Positions 51,407 through 61,269 of a stretch of 64,000 nucleotides of DNA are shown in pieces. The stretch comes from JBMNMS01 sp050953445 (GTDB lineage Bacteria; Bacillota; Clostridia; Peptostreptococcales; Anaerovoracaceae): positions 496,001 to 560,000 of the forward strand of contig JBMNMS010000001.1 in NCBI GenBank assembly GCA_050953445.1, given 5' to 3'. The position numbers were made by a program, and so were the translations under genes. The notes under the pieces are model-generated. The model made no database searches. It was not told where the DNA came from and saw nothing but the letters and a program-made list of their open reading frames with translations. Numbering within the stretch: the stretch's first letter is position 1; every line of letters begins with the position of its first letter.

Positions 51407-53362
51407 TTATTCTTCGTCCTTTTGAGCCTCTGAAATTATTTTATCCGCAAGATGTGCCGGAACCTCCTCATAGCGCTCAAAAGCCATGGTAAAGCTTCCC
51501 CTTGCCTGCGTCATGGATCGAAGGACTATGGCATACTTAAACATTTCCGCCTGGGGAGCCTCCGCTATAACCTTCTGACCTCCGCCAACCTGGGGCTCCA
51601 TTCCTAATATCTTGCCCCTCCTTTTGTTCATGTCACCCATTATGTCCCCCATGTATTCATCGGGTACAAGTATTTCGACACGCATTACCGGCTCGAGCAG
51701 AACCGGTTTAGCTTCTGTAATGCCTTTCTTAAAAGCAAGAGATGCCGCTATTTTAAATGCCATTTCATTTGAATCCACATCATGGTATGAACCATCATAA
51801 AGCACAGCTTTAACATTGGTTACGGGATAACCGGCAAGCGGGCCTTTATCCATACACTCCCTAAGTCCTTTTTCTACCGCAGGTACATAGTTTTTAGGGA
51901 CGGAGCCTCCGAACAATTCCTCGGAAAATTCAAAATGATCCTGTGCAGGGGAGAATCGTATATGAACATCCCCATATTGACCAGCACCTCCCGATTGCTT
52001 TTTATGCTTACCCTGTACATCAGATGCTCCCTTAATGGTCTCTCTATAAGGAATTTTCTGATCTACCGTTTCCACATCAACACCGAATTTATCCTTCAAT
52101 TTAGCGGTGATAATACCTATTTGGATTTCACCCTGCCCCCCTATGAGCGTCTGCCTGGTTTCCGCATTCCTTTGCATAACGAAGGAAGGATCCTCCTCCA
52201 TTAATTTATTGAGCCCGGATCCGATTTTCTCCTCATCCCCCTTGGCCTTGGGTTCTACTGCCATATACAGGGATGGCTCGGGAAAATCTACTGGCGGATA
52301 TTCGATATAGTTCGACTTGTCACAAAGAGTGTCCCCGGTCTGGGTATATTGAAGCTTTGAGGCACCGACAATATCACCGGCAACAACGGAAGGTGCCTCG
52401 CTATGGGTTTTTCCTCTTACAAAGAAAATATTGCCCATTTTTTCAGATTTTTCTACTCTAATGTTGTAAAGCTCCATAGCTGGTGTAATCTTACCTGTTA
52501 TAACCTTGAGAAGAGATATTTTCCCGACAAAGGGGTCTGCTATTGTTTTAAATACAAATGCAGAAGTAGGAGCATTTTCATCACATTTCACAGTGATTTC
52601 CTCCCCCTTGTCATTCTTTGCTGCATATTCCGGATGATCCTTAGGAGAAGGAACGTATTTTATAAGGGTATCCATAAATTCTTTTATCCCTGTTCCTTCA
52701 GTAGCACATCCTACCATTAAAGGTGTAACCGAACGGCTTGCAATGGCTTTCAAAAGGCCATTGGCAAACTCCTCCTCTGTAAATTCTTCACCGCTAAAAT
52801 ATTTTTCAAGAAGTTCTTCGTCGCTTTCGGCAATAGCTTCATTTAATGCATCCTTCATGCCTTCCTCTATAGGCTCAGATATGGGAATCACGGAAGTCCC
52901 GAATTTATCCTTTAATTCCGCAATTACTCCATCCACATCCACATTTTCTTTGTCAATCTTATTTACAAAGAAAAATGTGGGCATATCATATTCCTTACAG
53001 GAATTCCATGCCTTTTCAGTTCCAACTTGCACACCTGAGGAAGCATCTACCACAAGCACTGCCGCCTCTGATGCCCGGAATGCAGAGTTGACTTCACCTA
53101 CAAAATCAAAAAAGCCGGGGGTGTCGATAAAGTTAATCTTATATTTGTTGTATTCAACAGGAACCACAGAGGTACCAATAGAATATCCTTTTTCTATCTC
53201 CATCTTATCGTAATCCGAAACCGTATTTCCATCCTCAACCCTTCCAATCCTGCTTATCACTCCCGTAGCAAACAGCGCAGCTTCGACAAAAGTGGTTTTA
53301 CCACTTCCACCGTGGCCTACAAGTGCAACGTTTTTGATCTTATCGCTTGTGTAGCCTTTCAT
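51407..53362 (-). CDS. Elongation factor G-like translational GTPase
   Basis: A 651-residue GTPase with the EF-G domain order: GTPase domain, beta-barrel, then domains III-V (GGAGQYGDVHIRFSP, and the C-terminal FKIAASLAFKKG region). The G1 loop reads GHGGSGKTT instead of the AHIDAGKTT of canonical EF-G, G3 is DTPGFFDF and G4 is NKIDKEN. This marks the paralogous 'EF-G-like' clade found beside ordinary fusA in many Firmicutes and other bacteria. Its role in translation is not settled. AGGAGG precedes the ATG. It is transcribed alone between its promoter and terminator. Confidence 0.88.
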   Translation of the reverse strand: MKGYTSDKIKNVALVGHGGSGKTTFVEAALFATGVISRIGRVEDGNTVSDYDKMEIEKGYSIGTSVVPVEYNKYKINFIDTPGFFDFVGEVNSAFRASEAAVLVVDASSGVQVGTEKAWNSCKEYDMPTFFFVNKIDKENVDVDGVIAELKDKFGTSVIPISEPIEEGMKDALNEAIAESDEELLEKYFSGEEFTEEEFANGLLKAIASRSVTPLMVGCATEGTGIKEFMDTLIKYVPSPKDHPEYAAKNDKGEEITVKCDENAPTSAFVFKTIADPFVGKISLLKVITGKITPAMELYNIRVEKSEKMGNIFFVRGKTHSEAPSVVAGDIVGASKLQYTQTGDTLCDKSNYIEYPPVDFPEPSLYMAVEPKAKGDEEKIGSGLNKLMEEDPSFVMQRNAETRQTLIGGQGEIQIGIITAKLKDKFGVDVETVDQKIPYRETIKGASDVQGKHKKQSGGAGQYGDVHIRFSPAQDHFEFSEELFGGSVPKNYVPAVEKGLRECMDKGPLAGYPVTNVKAVLYDGSYHDVDSNEMAFKIAASLAFKKGITEAKPVLLEPVMRVEILVPDEYMGDIMGDMNKRRGKILGMEPQVGGGQKVIAEAPQAEMFKYAIVLRSMTQARGSFTMAFERYEEVPAHLADKIISEAQKDEE

Positions 53363-53427
53363 AGCATCCTCCTAAGTTTATTCTTATTTTTACATATTTT
53401 GTTTTCCGTTTTGTAGTCAGCGCCAAT

Positions 53428-53456
53428 ATTATATCATTACAAGCTACAAATAGCAA
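53428..53456 (-). promoter_or_regulatory. Predicted promoter of the EF-G-like gene
   Basis: TTGCTA (53451-53456), 17-bp spacer and a perfect TATAAT (53428-53433) on the minus strand. The -35 lies just 4 bases after the ilvB stop codon, and no terminator separates the two genes. Confidence 0.6.
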
Positions 53457-53459
53457 AGC

Positions 53460-55130
53460 TCAATCTATGCCTGAGATAATATTTTCAATAGGCTTGCCCG
53501 GGGCAACCATAGGAAGCACCAGCTCATCCTGATTGATGTGACAATCTATAACAGCCGGCGCGTTGCTATTCCATGCGGTGGTAATTGCCTCTTCGAATTC
53601 TTCCTTTGTAAAGACCTGATACCCTTCTATCCCATATGCTTCCGCCAGTTTCTTGAAGTCAGGCCCCCTGTCTAAAGTGGTAGAAGAATATCTTTGGCAA
53701 TAAAATAATTTTTGCCATTGTCTAACCATCCCCAGGGTCCTATTATTCATGACAATAATTATATTGGGCAGATTGTAGTATTCTATAGTACTCAATTCAT
53801 TGCAGTTCATGCGAAAACAGCCGTCTCCGCTAATGCTTACTACCCGGGTTTCCGGTTTCCCTACCTGGGCGCCAATACCTGCGCCAACCCCATATCCCAT
53901 GGTGCCAAGGCCTCCAGATGTTAAAAATGTCCTTGGGTTATTACTCGTATAAAACTGGGCTGTCCATATTTGATGCTGCCCCACATCCGTCGTTATTATT
54001 GCCTGACCCTTAGTGGTTTCATATAGTTTTCTCATTATGAATTGTGGATTCAAAGCGGTTGTATCTTCTCTATCCATATGGGGAAATTCTTCCTTCCAAC
54101 TGGCTATTTCCTTAACCCAAACCCCACCGTTGCGAGGTTCCACAATTTCTACCAGGGCATCCATAATTAAACGGGCATCTCCGATAAGAGAATGATCCGC
54201 TGTTATATTCTTGCTTATCTCCGCCGGGTCTATATCTATATGAATTATTTTAGCCTTTTCTGCAAAACGTGATCTGTCGCTGCTTACCCTGTCACTAAAT
54301 CTGGCTCCTATCGCTATGATCAGATCCGAGTGAGTAGCCCCCATATTGGAGGCTTTTGTACCGTGCATGCCTATCATGCCAGTATACAATTCATCCTTTA
54401 TGGGGAAGGATCCTGTGCCCATAAGGGTAGTGCTGACGGGGGCTTTTATCTTTCGTGCCAAGGCGGTAAGCGAATCCCTTCCCGGAATACCTATGACCCC
54501 GCCTCCGCTGATGATGAAAGGCTTAGTGCTTGCCTTAATCATTTCAGCCGCTATCCGCAAATCCTCCTCCGTCGCATTCATCTTAGGAACTATTTCTTTA
54601 GGCTTTTCGTATTTATATTCACACTCCATTGCAGTTAGATCCTTGGGGATATCGATGAGAACAGGTCCCCGCCTGCCAGTGCCCGCTATATAGAATGCTT
54701 CACGGACGGTATCCGCAAGATCCTCAACCCTGCTCACTATATAATTGTGTTTCGTGATGGGCATGGTTATCCCCGTAATATCTACCTCTTGGAAACTATC
54801 CCGCCCAAGAAGCTGACTTTGAACATTACAGGTAATGGCAACCATGGGAATGGAATCCATGTACGCCGTTGCAATTCCTGTTACCAGATTGGTGGCACCG
54901 GGTCCCGATGTTGCAAAACATACCCCTGGTTTTCCCGTTGCACGGGCATAGCCATCGGCAGCATGAGCCGCCCCCTGTTCATGCGACGTCAAATAGTGAC
55001 TAATTCTGTCGCTATTTTGGTAAACCGCATCGTACAGATTTAAAATCGTCCCTCCCGGATATCCGAAAATAGTATCAACACCTTGTTCTATCAGGCATTC
55101 TATGATTATTTGTGCTCCTGTCATCATCAT
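53460..55130 (-). CDS. ilvB: Acetolactate synthase large (catalytic) subunit
   Basis: Thiamine-diphosphate enzyme joining two pyruvates, or pyruvate and 2-oxobutyrate, in valine, leucine and isoleucine synthesis. The 556 residues include the N-terminal GYPGGTILNLYDA with the catalytic glutamate region YLTSHEQGAAHAADG, and the ThDP motif GDGCFRMNCNELSTIE...NNRTLG. GAGG lies 8 bases before the first of three consecutive ATGs. It is the last gene of the branched-chain operon, 11 bases after ilvD and 7 kb from its regulatory subunit ilvN. Confidence 0.96.
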   Translation of the reverse strand: MMMTGAQIIIECLIEQGVDTIFGYPGGTILNLYDAVYQNSDRISHYLTSHEQGAAHAADGYARATGKPGVCFATSGPGATNLVTGIATAYMDSIPMVAITCNVQSQLLGRDSFQEVDITGITMPITKHNYIVSRVEDLADTVREAFYIAGTGRRGPVLIDIPKDLTAMECEYKYEKPKEIVPKMNATEEDLRIAAEMIKASTKPFIISGGGVIGIPGRDSLTALARKIKAPVSTTLMGTGSFPIKDELYTGMIGMHGTKASNMGATHSDLIIAIGARFSDRVSSDRSRFAEKAKIIHIDIDPAEISKNITADHSLIGDARLIMDALVEIVEPRNGGVWVKEIASWKEEFPHMDREDTTALNPQFIMRKLYETTKGQAIITTDVGQHQIWTAQFYTSNNPRTFLTSGGLGTMGYGVGAGIGAQVGKPETRVVSISGDGCFRMNCNELSTIEYYNLPNIIIVMNNRTLGMVRQWQKLFYCQRYSSTTLDRGPDFKKLAEAYGIEGYQVFTKEEFEEAITTAWNSNAPAVIDCHINQDELVLPMVAPGKPIENIISGID

Positions 55131-55141
55131 TTTAATTACCT

Positions 55142-56797
55142 CTATTCCAATACTGCTCCCCTGTCTGCGGAAGAAACCATTCTTGCATATCTTTTCAGAT
55201 AACCGGTCAATTCCCTATCTGGGGCTCTCCAGTTCTTCCTTCTGCTTTCAAGTTCCTCCTGCGGTACATCTAATTCAATTCGATAGTTAATCATATCTAT
55301 CGATATCATATCGCCGTCTTTAACTAATGCTATGGGACCGCCATCGGCAGCCTCTGGGGATACATGTCCTATGCTTGCTCCTCTGGTAGCTCCAGAGAAC
55401 CTGCCATCGGTTATAAGTGCCACCGAGCGGTCGAGCCCCATGCCTGCAATAGTGGCTGTTGGCATAAGCATCTCTCTCATCCCGGGGCCACCCTTTGGCC
55501 CCTCATAGCGAATGACAACGACATCTCCACTTTTAATCCCACCCGATGAAATAGCAAAAATAGCTTCTTCTTCCGAATCAAACACCCTTGCAACCCCCCG
55601 ATTTATTAGCATTTCCTCGGATACTGCCGATCGTTTCACTACACACCCATCGGGAGCAAGATTTCCTTTAAGTACAGCAAGCCCTCCCGTATTGCTATAA
55701 GGTTTTTCCATAGTGCGAATTACTGAAGTGTCCTTATTGCGTGCCCCCTTTATATTTTCCCTCACGGTTTTTCCTGTAACAGTAATCAGGTCTCCGTGTA
55801 GAAGGCCTGCATCATCAAGCTGTTTCATTACCCCGTATACCCCGCCTGCAAAATACAAGTCACTCATAAAATGATTCCCCGCAGGTGCCAGCTTACAGAG
55901 ATTAGGGGTTTTTTCACTGATTCTGTTTACCATATCCAAATCAAAAGCAATACCTGCTTCCCTTGCTATAGCCGGAAGGTGTAATATCGTATTGGTACTG
56001 CACCCAAGAGCCATATCCACGGTAACGGCATTTTCAAAGGCTTTATCCGTAAGAATATGGCTTGGACATATGTTTTTTTCTAAAAGCTCCATGATCCTTT
56101 TTCCGCTTTCCTTGGCTATGCGAACTCTTTCCGCATAGACGGCAGGTATGGTACCATTGCCTTCAAGTGCCATACCTATAGCTTCCATTACGCAGTTCAT
56201 GCTATTGGCCGTAAACATACCGGAGCACGAACCGCAGGTGGGACAAGCATTATTTTCATACTCAGCCAGCTCCTCCATGGTCATCTTACCGCTGGAAACT
56301 GCCCCCATTGCTTCAAACATATCTGACAGGCTGATTTTTTTATCACCTACAACGCCATTCAGCATTGGCCCGCCGCTGACCACGATGGTGGGAAGATCTA
56401 CTCTGGCAGCCCCCATTATCATTCCCGGAACTATTTTATCGCAATTGGGAACCAATACTATAGCATCGAATCCATGGGCATGGGCCATACATTCGATGGA
56501 ATCCGCTATAAGCTCCCTTGTAACCAAGGAGTAATTCATTCCCCTATGCCCCATGGCTATACCATCACAAACCCCTATTGCAGGTATTACGACAGGCATA
56601 CCCCCTGCCATTCTAACCCCATCCTTAACCCCCTGGACTATTGTATCAAGATGTATATGACCCGGGACTATTTCACTTTGCGCACTGACTATACCTATGA
56701 TTGGCAATTTCATTTCTTCATCAGTCCATCCAAGGGCTTTAAACAAAGAACGATGTGCCGTTTTATCTATACCGGTTTTTACTCCATCACTTTTCAT
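55142..56797 (-). CDS. ilvD: Dihydroxy-acid dehydratase
   Basis: Fe-S dehydratase giving the 2-oxo acids of valine and isoleucine. The 551 residues carry cluster cysteines in NCDKIVPGM and CPTCGSCSGMFTANSMNC, and the later GRFSGATRGASIGHV motif. GGAGG precedes the ATG at 56797, five codons inside the longest frame; it starts 11 bases before the end of leuB. It is oxygen-labile in many bacteria, consistent with an anaerobe. Confidence 0.96.
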   Translation of the reverse strand: MKSDGVKTGIDKTAHRSLFKALGWTDEEMKLPIIGIVSAQSEIVPGHIHLDTIVQGVKDGVRMAGGMPVVIPAIGVCDGIAMGHRGMNYSLVTRELIADSIECMAHAHGFDAIVLVPNCDKIVPGMIMGAARVDLPTIVVSGGPMLNGVVGDKKISLSDMFEAMGAVSSGKMTMEELAEYENNACPTCGSCSGMFTANSMNCVMEAIGMALEGNGTIPAVYAERVRIAKESGKRIMELLEKNICPSHILTDKAFENAVTVDMALGCSTNTILHLPAIAREAGIAFDLDMVNRISEKTPNLCKLAPAGNHFMSDLYFAGGVYGVMKQLDDAGLLHGDLITVTGKTVRENIKGARNKDTSVIRTMEKPYSNTGGLAVLKGNLAPDGCVVKRSAVSEEMLINRGVARVFDSEEEAIFAISSGGIKSGDVVVIRYEGPKGGPGMREMLMPTATIAGMGLDRSVALITDGRFSGATRGASIGHVSPEAADGGPIALVKDGDMISIDMINYRIELDVPQEELESRRKNWRAPDRELTGYLKRYARMVSSADRGAVLE

Positions 56798-57860
56798 ACA
56801 TTTCCTCCACAATACTTCTTCCCATCTCCCTGGTACCTAATAAAATCATCCCTTCCGTCCATATGTCCAGAGTGCGAAGTCCCTTATCAAGAACCGCTTC
56901 CACTGCACTTTCAATTGCCTGAGCTTCCTCCATCAATCCGAAGGAGTACCGGAGCATCATGGCTGCCGAAAGAATTGTCGCTATGGGATTTGCCTTATTC
57001 TGTCCCGCCATATCCGGGGCACTTCCGTGGATAGGCTCATACAATCCAAGGGTTCCTGTTCCTAAGCTGGCAGAAGCCAGCATCCCTATGGAACCTGTAA
57101 TCATGCTTGCGGCATCTGAAAGAATGTCACCAAACATGTTTTCTGTAATTATTACATCGAACTGTCCCGGATTATGGATCAATTGCATGGCACAGTTGTC
57201 CACGTACATATATGAATACTCTACTCCGGGGTATTCCTTAGAAACTTCCTCTGTGATTTCTCTCCACAACCGGGATGTTTCCAAAACATTGGCCTTGTCT
57301 ACAATTACGGCACGGCCCTTTCTTTTTAATGCAGCTTCAAACCCTACCTTAAGCAACCTTCTAATTTCTTCTTCATTATAATATAACACATCGTAGGCTG
57401 ATTTATCTTCCTCTTTTCTCCCTTTTTCCCCAAAATAGATGCCGCTTGTCAGCTCCCTCACAATCATCACATCCAGCGCATCACCTATTATACTATCTTT
57501 CAATGGACAGGCGGCTTTGAGCTGCTTATACATAGTAGCCGGACGCAGGTTGGCAAAGAGATTCAATTCCTTGCGCAGCCCCAATATTGCTTTTTCCGGA
57601 CGCAAATTCCCCGGAAGATGATCCCATTTAGGACCTCCTACCGCCCCCAACAATACCGCATCGGCTCTTTTGCACTCCATGATTGTATCCTCTGGCAGGG
57701 GGATACCCACCGCATCTATTGCGGCTCCTCCCGCCAGCTTTTCTGTGAAAATGAACTCGTGATTAAATCTTGAACCCAAAGCCTCCAAGACATTCATAGC
57801 TTCCCTTATAATATCAGGGCCTACGCCATCTCCCGGCACTACTGTAACATTGTATCTCAT
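56787..57860 (-). CDS. leuB: 3-isopropylmalate dehydrogenase
   Basis: NAD-dependent oxidative decarboxylation of 3-isopropylmalate. The 357 residues begin YNVTVVPGDGVGPDII and contain the substrate arginine region LRKELNLFANLRPA, MFGDILSDAASMI and the NAD-binding EPIHGSAPDMAGQNKANP. It starts within the leuD stop (ATGA overlap) and overlaps ilvD at its end. Confidence 0.96.
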   Translation of the reverse strand: MRYNVTVVPGDGVGPDIIREAMNVLEALGSRFNHEFIFTEKLAGGAAIDAVGIPLPEDTIMECKRADAVLLGAVGGPKWDHLPGNLRPEKAILGLRKELNLFANLRPATMYKQLKAACPLKDSIIGDALDVMIVRELTSGIYFGEKGRKEEDKSAYDVLYYNEEEIRRLLKVGFEAALKRKGRAVIVDKANVLETSRLWREITEEVSKEYPGVEYSYMYVDNCAMQLIHNPGQFDVIITENMFGDILSDAASMITGSIGMLASASLGTGTLGLYEPIHGSAPDMAGQNKANPIATILSAAMMLRYSFGLMEEAQAIESAVEAVLDKGLRTLDIWTEGMILLGTREMGRSIVEEMYEK

Positions 57861-58351
57861 CTGCTTCCCTCTTTTTTAAGCTTTTCCACCAATCCTCCGG
57901 ATCTAATTATATCTTGCATAAACTGAGGATAGGGCTCTGCCTCATATGTCTTGCCACGGGTTTCATTTATTATAATACCCTTTTCAAAATCCACCGACAC
58001 CGTATCCCCTCCTTGGATTTCTGCAACAGCCCGGGGACATTCAAGAATGGGTAGACCAATATTTATTGCATTTCGATAAAAAATTCTGGCAAAGGTGGAT
58101 GCGATGACACAGGAGATGCCTGATCCTTTTATGGCTAAGGGTGCATGCTCCCGGGATGAACCGCATCCAAAGTTCTTATCTGCCACTATTATATCGCCTT
58201 TTTTTACCCTGTTTACAAAATCCTCGTCTATATCCTCCATACAATGTCTGGCCAGCTCCAAGGGATCCGAGGTGGAAAGATGCCTGGCAGGAATTATGAC
58301 ATCCGTATCCACATTATCTCCATATCGAAATACCGTTCCTTTTGCTTTCAT
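57857..58351 (-). CDS. leuD: 3-isopropylmalate dehydratase small subunit
   Basis: Swivel domain of the isopropylmalate isomerase, working with LeuC. The 164-residue protein is of the short (archaeal/clostridial) type, with FRYGDNVDTDVIIPARHL and GCGSSREHAPLAIKG. It follows leuC by 11 bases and shares 4 bases with leuB. Confidence 0.95.
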   Translation of the reverse strand: MKAKGTVFRYGDNVDTDVIIPARHLSTSDPLELARHCMEDIDEDFVNRVKKGDIIVADKNFGCGSSREHAPLAIKGSGISCVIASTFARIFYRNAINIGLPILECPRAVAEIQGGDTVSVDFEKGIIINETRGKTYEAEPYPQFMQDIIRSGGLVEKLKKEGSR

Positions 58352-58362
58352 AGGGCATCCTC

Positions 58363-59634
58363 CTATCCTTCTTTTACAATATTAGCGGGGTCGGCTATTT
58401 TCCCGGCAATAGCGGAAGCTGCGGCAACAGCAGGGCTGGCAAGGTATACCTCCGATTCCGTATGCCCCATCCGCCCCACAAAATTCCTGTTGGTAGTAGC
58501 AACTGCACGCTCCCCGGCTGCTAAAATTCCCGTATGCCCTCCAAGGCAGGGGCCACAGGTCGGCGTACTTACAGCAGCTCCCGATTGGATAAATATTTCA
58601 ATAAGTCCCTCCCTTATGGCATCTAAATATATCTGTTGAGTACCCGGAAAAATTATGACCCTTACATGGGGAGCCACCTTCTTCCCCTTCATGATTCTTG
58701 CCGCTGCTCTTAAATCTTCCATTCTTCCATTGGTGCAGGATCCGATTACGACCTGATCAATCTTAATGTCACCCACTTGATCGATGGTTCTGGTGTTCTC
58801 TGGTAAATGTGGAAAAGCCACAGTCGGTTTAATCGTGGAAAGGTCTATGACTATTGTCCTTTCATATTCTGCATCCTGATCAGCTTCGTATATGGTGTAA
58901 GGCTTGTTTCCATGTGCCTTAATGTATTCAATAGTAACTTCATCTACAGGGAATATGCCGTTTTTTCCCCCTGCCTCGATGGCCATATTGGCTATGCAAA
59001 AGCGATCATCCATGGAAAGGCTCTTAATACCCTCACCGGTAAATTCCATGCTCTGATATCTGGCTCCCTCAACCCCTATCATTCCAATAATATGAAGAAT
59101 TACGTCCTTTCCGCTGGCGAACCCCTGCAAGGCTCCTGTCAATTCAAATCTGATGGCAGAAGGTACCTTAAACCAGGCCTTCCCAGTGGCCATACCGGCA
59201 GCCATATCCGTACTACCAATGCCTGTGGAGAACGCCCCCAATGCCCCGTATGTACAGGTATGAGAATCCGCACCGATGGCAACATCCCCTGCCGTAACCA
59301 GGCCCTTTTCCGGTAAAAGTGCATGCTCTATTCCCATTTCCCCCACATCAAAATAGTTTGTTATTCCCTTTTCCCTAACGAAGTTCCTGGAAACCTTACA
59401 CTGTTCTGCCGCCTGTATATCTTTGTTGGGGGTAAAGTGATCCATGACGATTACCACCTTTTCCCGATCATATACATTCTTCGCCCCTATTTTGTCAAAT
59501 TCTTTAATGGCTACTGGGGTGGTGATGTCATTGCCCAAAACTATATCTAAATTCGTCTGAATTAGTTGACCTGCTTTTACCTCTTTCAAACCGCTATGGG
59601 CGGCCAGTATCTTCTGAGTCATTGTCATTCCCAT
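58363..59634 (-). CDS. leuC: 3-isopropylmalate dehydratase large subunit
   Basis: Aconitase-type Fe-S enzyme isomerising 2- to 3-isopropylmalate with LeuD. The 423-residue form matches the shorter archaeal/clostridial LeuC. VMDHFTPNKD and GADSHTCTYGALGAF are seen, and the cluster cysteines lie in VIGSCTNGR and TPTCGPCLGGHTG. GGAGG lies 7 bases before the ATG at 59634. It follows leuA by 12 bases. Confidence 0.95.
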   Translation of the reverse strand: MGMTMTQKILAAHSGLKEVKAGQLIQTNLDIVLGNDITTPVAIKEFDKIGAKNVYDREKVVIVMDHFTPNKDIQAAEQCKVSRNFVREKGITNYFDVGEMGIEHALLPEKGLVTAGDVAIGADSHTCTYGALGAFSTGIGSTDMAAGMATGKAWFKVPSAIRFELTGALQGFASGKDVILHIIGMIGVEGARYQSMEFTGEGIKSLSMDDRFCIANMAIEAGGKNGIFPVDEVTIEYIKAHGNKPYTIYEADQDAEYERTIVIDLSTIKPTVAFPHLPENTRTIDQVGDIKIDQVVIGSCTNGRMEDLRAAARIMKGKKVAPHVRVIIFPGTQQIYLDAIREGLIEIFIQSGAAVSTPTCGPCLGGHTGILAAGERAVATTNRNFVGRMGHTESEVYLASPAVAAASAIAGKIADPANIVKEG

Positions 59635-59646
59635 ATAGTAACCTCC

Positions 59647-61206
59647 TCACTGCCTGCTTCCGACTCGCTGATCGTTGCTTTTTTCTGTAAGATTTCTATC
59701 GTACATCATATTGTTTATTGCGGAAACGTAAGCTTTGATAGCAGCCTCAATGATGTCAAGACTGACCCCATGACCGTTATACACCCTATCCCCGCTTTTA
59801 ATCTTCACATTAACACTGCCCTGTGCATCGGTTCCTCCCGTTATGGCATCTATCATAAAGGAAGTCAGTTCAAATTCTTCCTCACCTACCAATTTGTTAA
59901 TTGCCTGATACGAAGCATCTACAGGTCCGAATCTAGAGGATGTGACAACCTCCTTTTCCTCCCCATCCAAGCCTATCAATTTAACAGCGGAGGTGGTGGT
60001 AATGGTATTGCCCACATTCACCACGAATCGATCTAATTTATAGGTTTCCGGAATTACTGACTGCTGGCTTACGAGAGCCTCTAAATCTGCATCCGTAACA
60101 CTTTTTTGACGGTCAGCCAAGATCTTAAACTCCTTGAAGATCTTATGAATTTCTTTTTCTCCAAGGGTGTATCCTAATGTTATAAGTCTATCCTGTAAAG
60201 CATGCTTACCCGAATGCTTACCAAGAACCATTTTGTTTTCTGAAAGCCCTACGGATTCAGGAGTCATAATCTCATATGTGCTCTTATTGGCCAGAACCCC
60301 ATGCTGGTGTATCCCCGACTCATGGGCAAAGGCATTTTCCCCGACAATAGCCTTATTCGGCTGTACCCTTACCCCTGTAATCAAGGTCAACATTTTACTT
60401 GTCTTATGAATCTGTGTCGTATCTATATTGCAGTAAGCGTTATAGTATGCCTTTCTTGTATGAAGGTTCATTACGATTTCCTCCATGGCAGTATTCCCCG
60501 CCCGCTCACCTATACCATTGACAGTACATTCCACCTGAGTTGCACCCGCTTCAATAGCGGCCAGACTATTAGCTGTGGCAAGTCCTAAATCATTATGGCA
60601 ATGTACTGAAATATCTACATTATCTATACCCTTCACATCTTTTTTAACCTTGGCAATAAGTGCAGCATATTCCGATGGAATGGCATATCCAACCGTATCG
60701 GGGATATTGACCGTGCCTGCACCAGCCTCAATAGCCACTTCCAGCACCTTACACAGGAAATCAGGATCACTCCTGGAGGCATCCTCCGCAGAGAATTCTA
60801 CATCGTCACAGAGGGTTTTAGCATATCCCACCATTTCCCTTACCTGGTTTATTACTTCTTCCCTGGTCATTTTAAGCTTAAATTCCATGTGAATATCTGA
60901 TGTGGCTAAGAACACATGAATTCTAGGGTGTACCGCATTCTTAACCGCCTCATATGCCACATCTATATCCTCTTTTAAGGCCCTTGCCAATGACGCTACC
61001 TTTGCCTTTTTTACTACCCCGGCAATCCCCTGTACCGAAGCAAAGTCTCCGGGAGAGGCTATGGCAAAGCCGGCTTCAATGATGTCCACACCAAGAAGCT
61101 CAAGCTGCTCCGCCATTTTTAGTTTTTCCTGAATGTTCATGCTGCAACCCGGTGACTGCTCACCATCCCGCAAGGTGGTGTCAAATATTTTAATCTGCTT
61201 TGCCAT
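59647..61206 (-). CDS. leuA: 2-isopropylmalate synthase
   Basis: Condenses acetyl-CoA and 2-oxoisovalerate, the committed step of leucine synthesis. The 519 residues comprise a TIM-barrel with IFDTTLRDGEQSPG and SVHCHNDLGLATAN, then a C-terminal LeuA dimer/regulatory domain (about 395-510), the usual site of leucine feedback. It lies 63 bases after ilvC in the same operon. Confidence 0.96.
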   Translation of the reverse strand: MAKQIKIFDTTLRDGEQSPGCSMNIQEKLKMAEQLELLGVDIIEAGFAIASPGDFASVQGIAGVVKKAKVASLARALKEDIDVAYEAVKNAVHPRIHVFLATSDIHMEFKLKMTREEVINQVREMVGYAKTLCDDVEFSAEDASRSDPDFLCKVLEVAIEAGAGTVNIPDTVGYAIPSEYAALIAKVKKDVKGIDNVDISVHCHNDLGLATANSLAAIEAGATQVECTVNGIGERAGNTAMEEIVMNLHTRKAYYNAYCNIDTTQIHKTSKMLTLITGVRVQPNKAIVGENAFAHESGIHQHGVLANKSTYEIMTPESVGLSENKMVLGKHSGKHALQDRLITLGYTLGEKEIHKIFKEFKILADRQKSVTDADLEALVSQQSVIPETYKLDRFVVNVGNTITTTSAVKLIGLDGEEKEVVTSSRFGPVDASYQAINKLVGEEEFELTSFMIDAITGGTDAQGSVNVKIKSGDRVYNGHGVSLDIIEAAIKAYVSAINNMMYDRNLTEKSNDQRVGSRQ

Positions 61207-61269
61207 TACTCCTACTCCTTTTCTTTATATTTACGTATTTTTTGCCGCCGCAAGTGTCAATATTTATTC

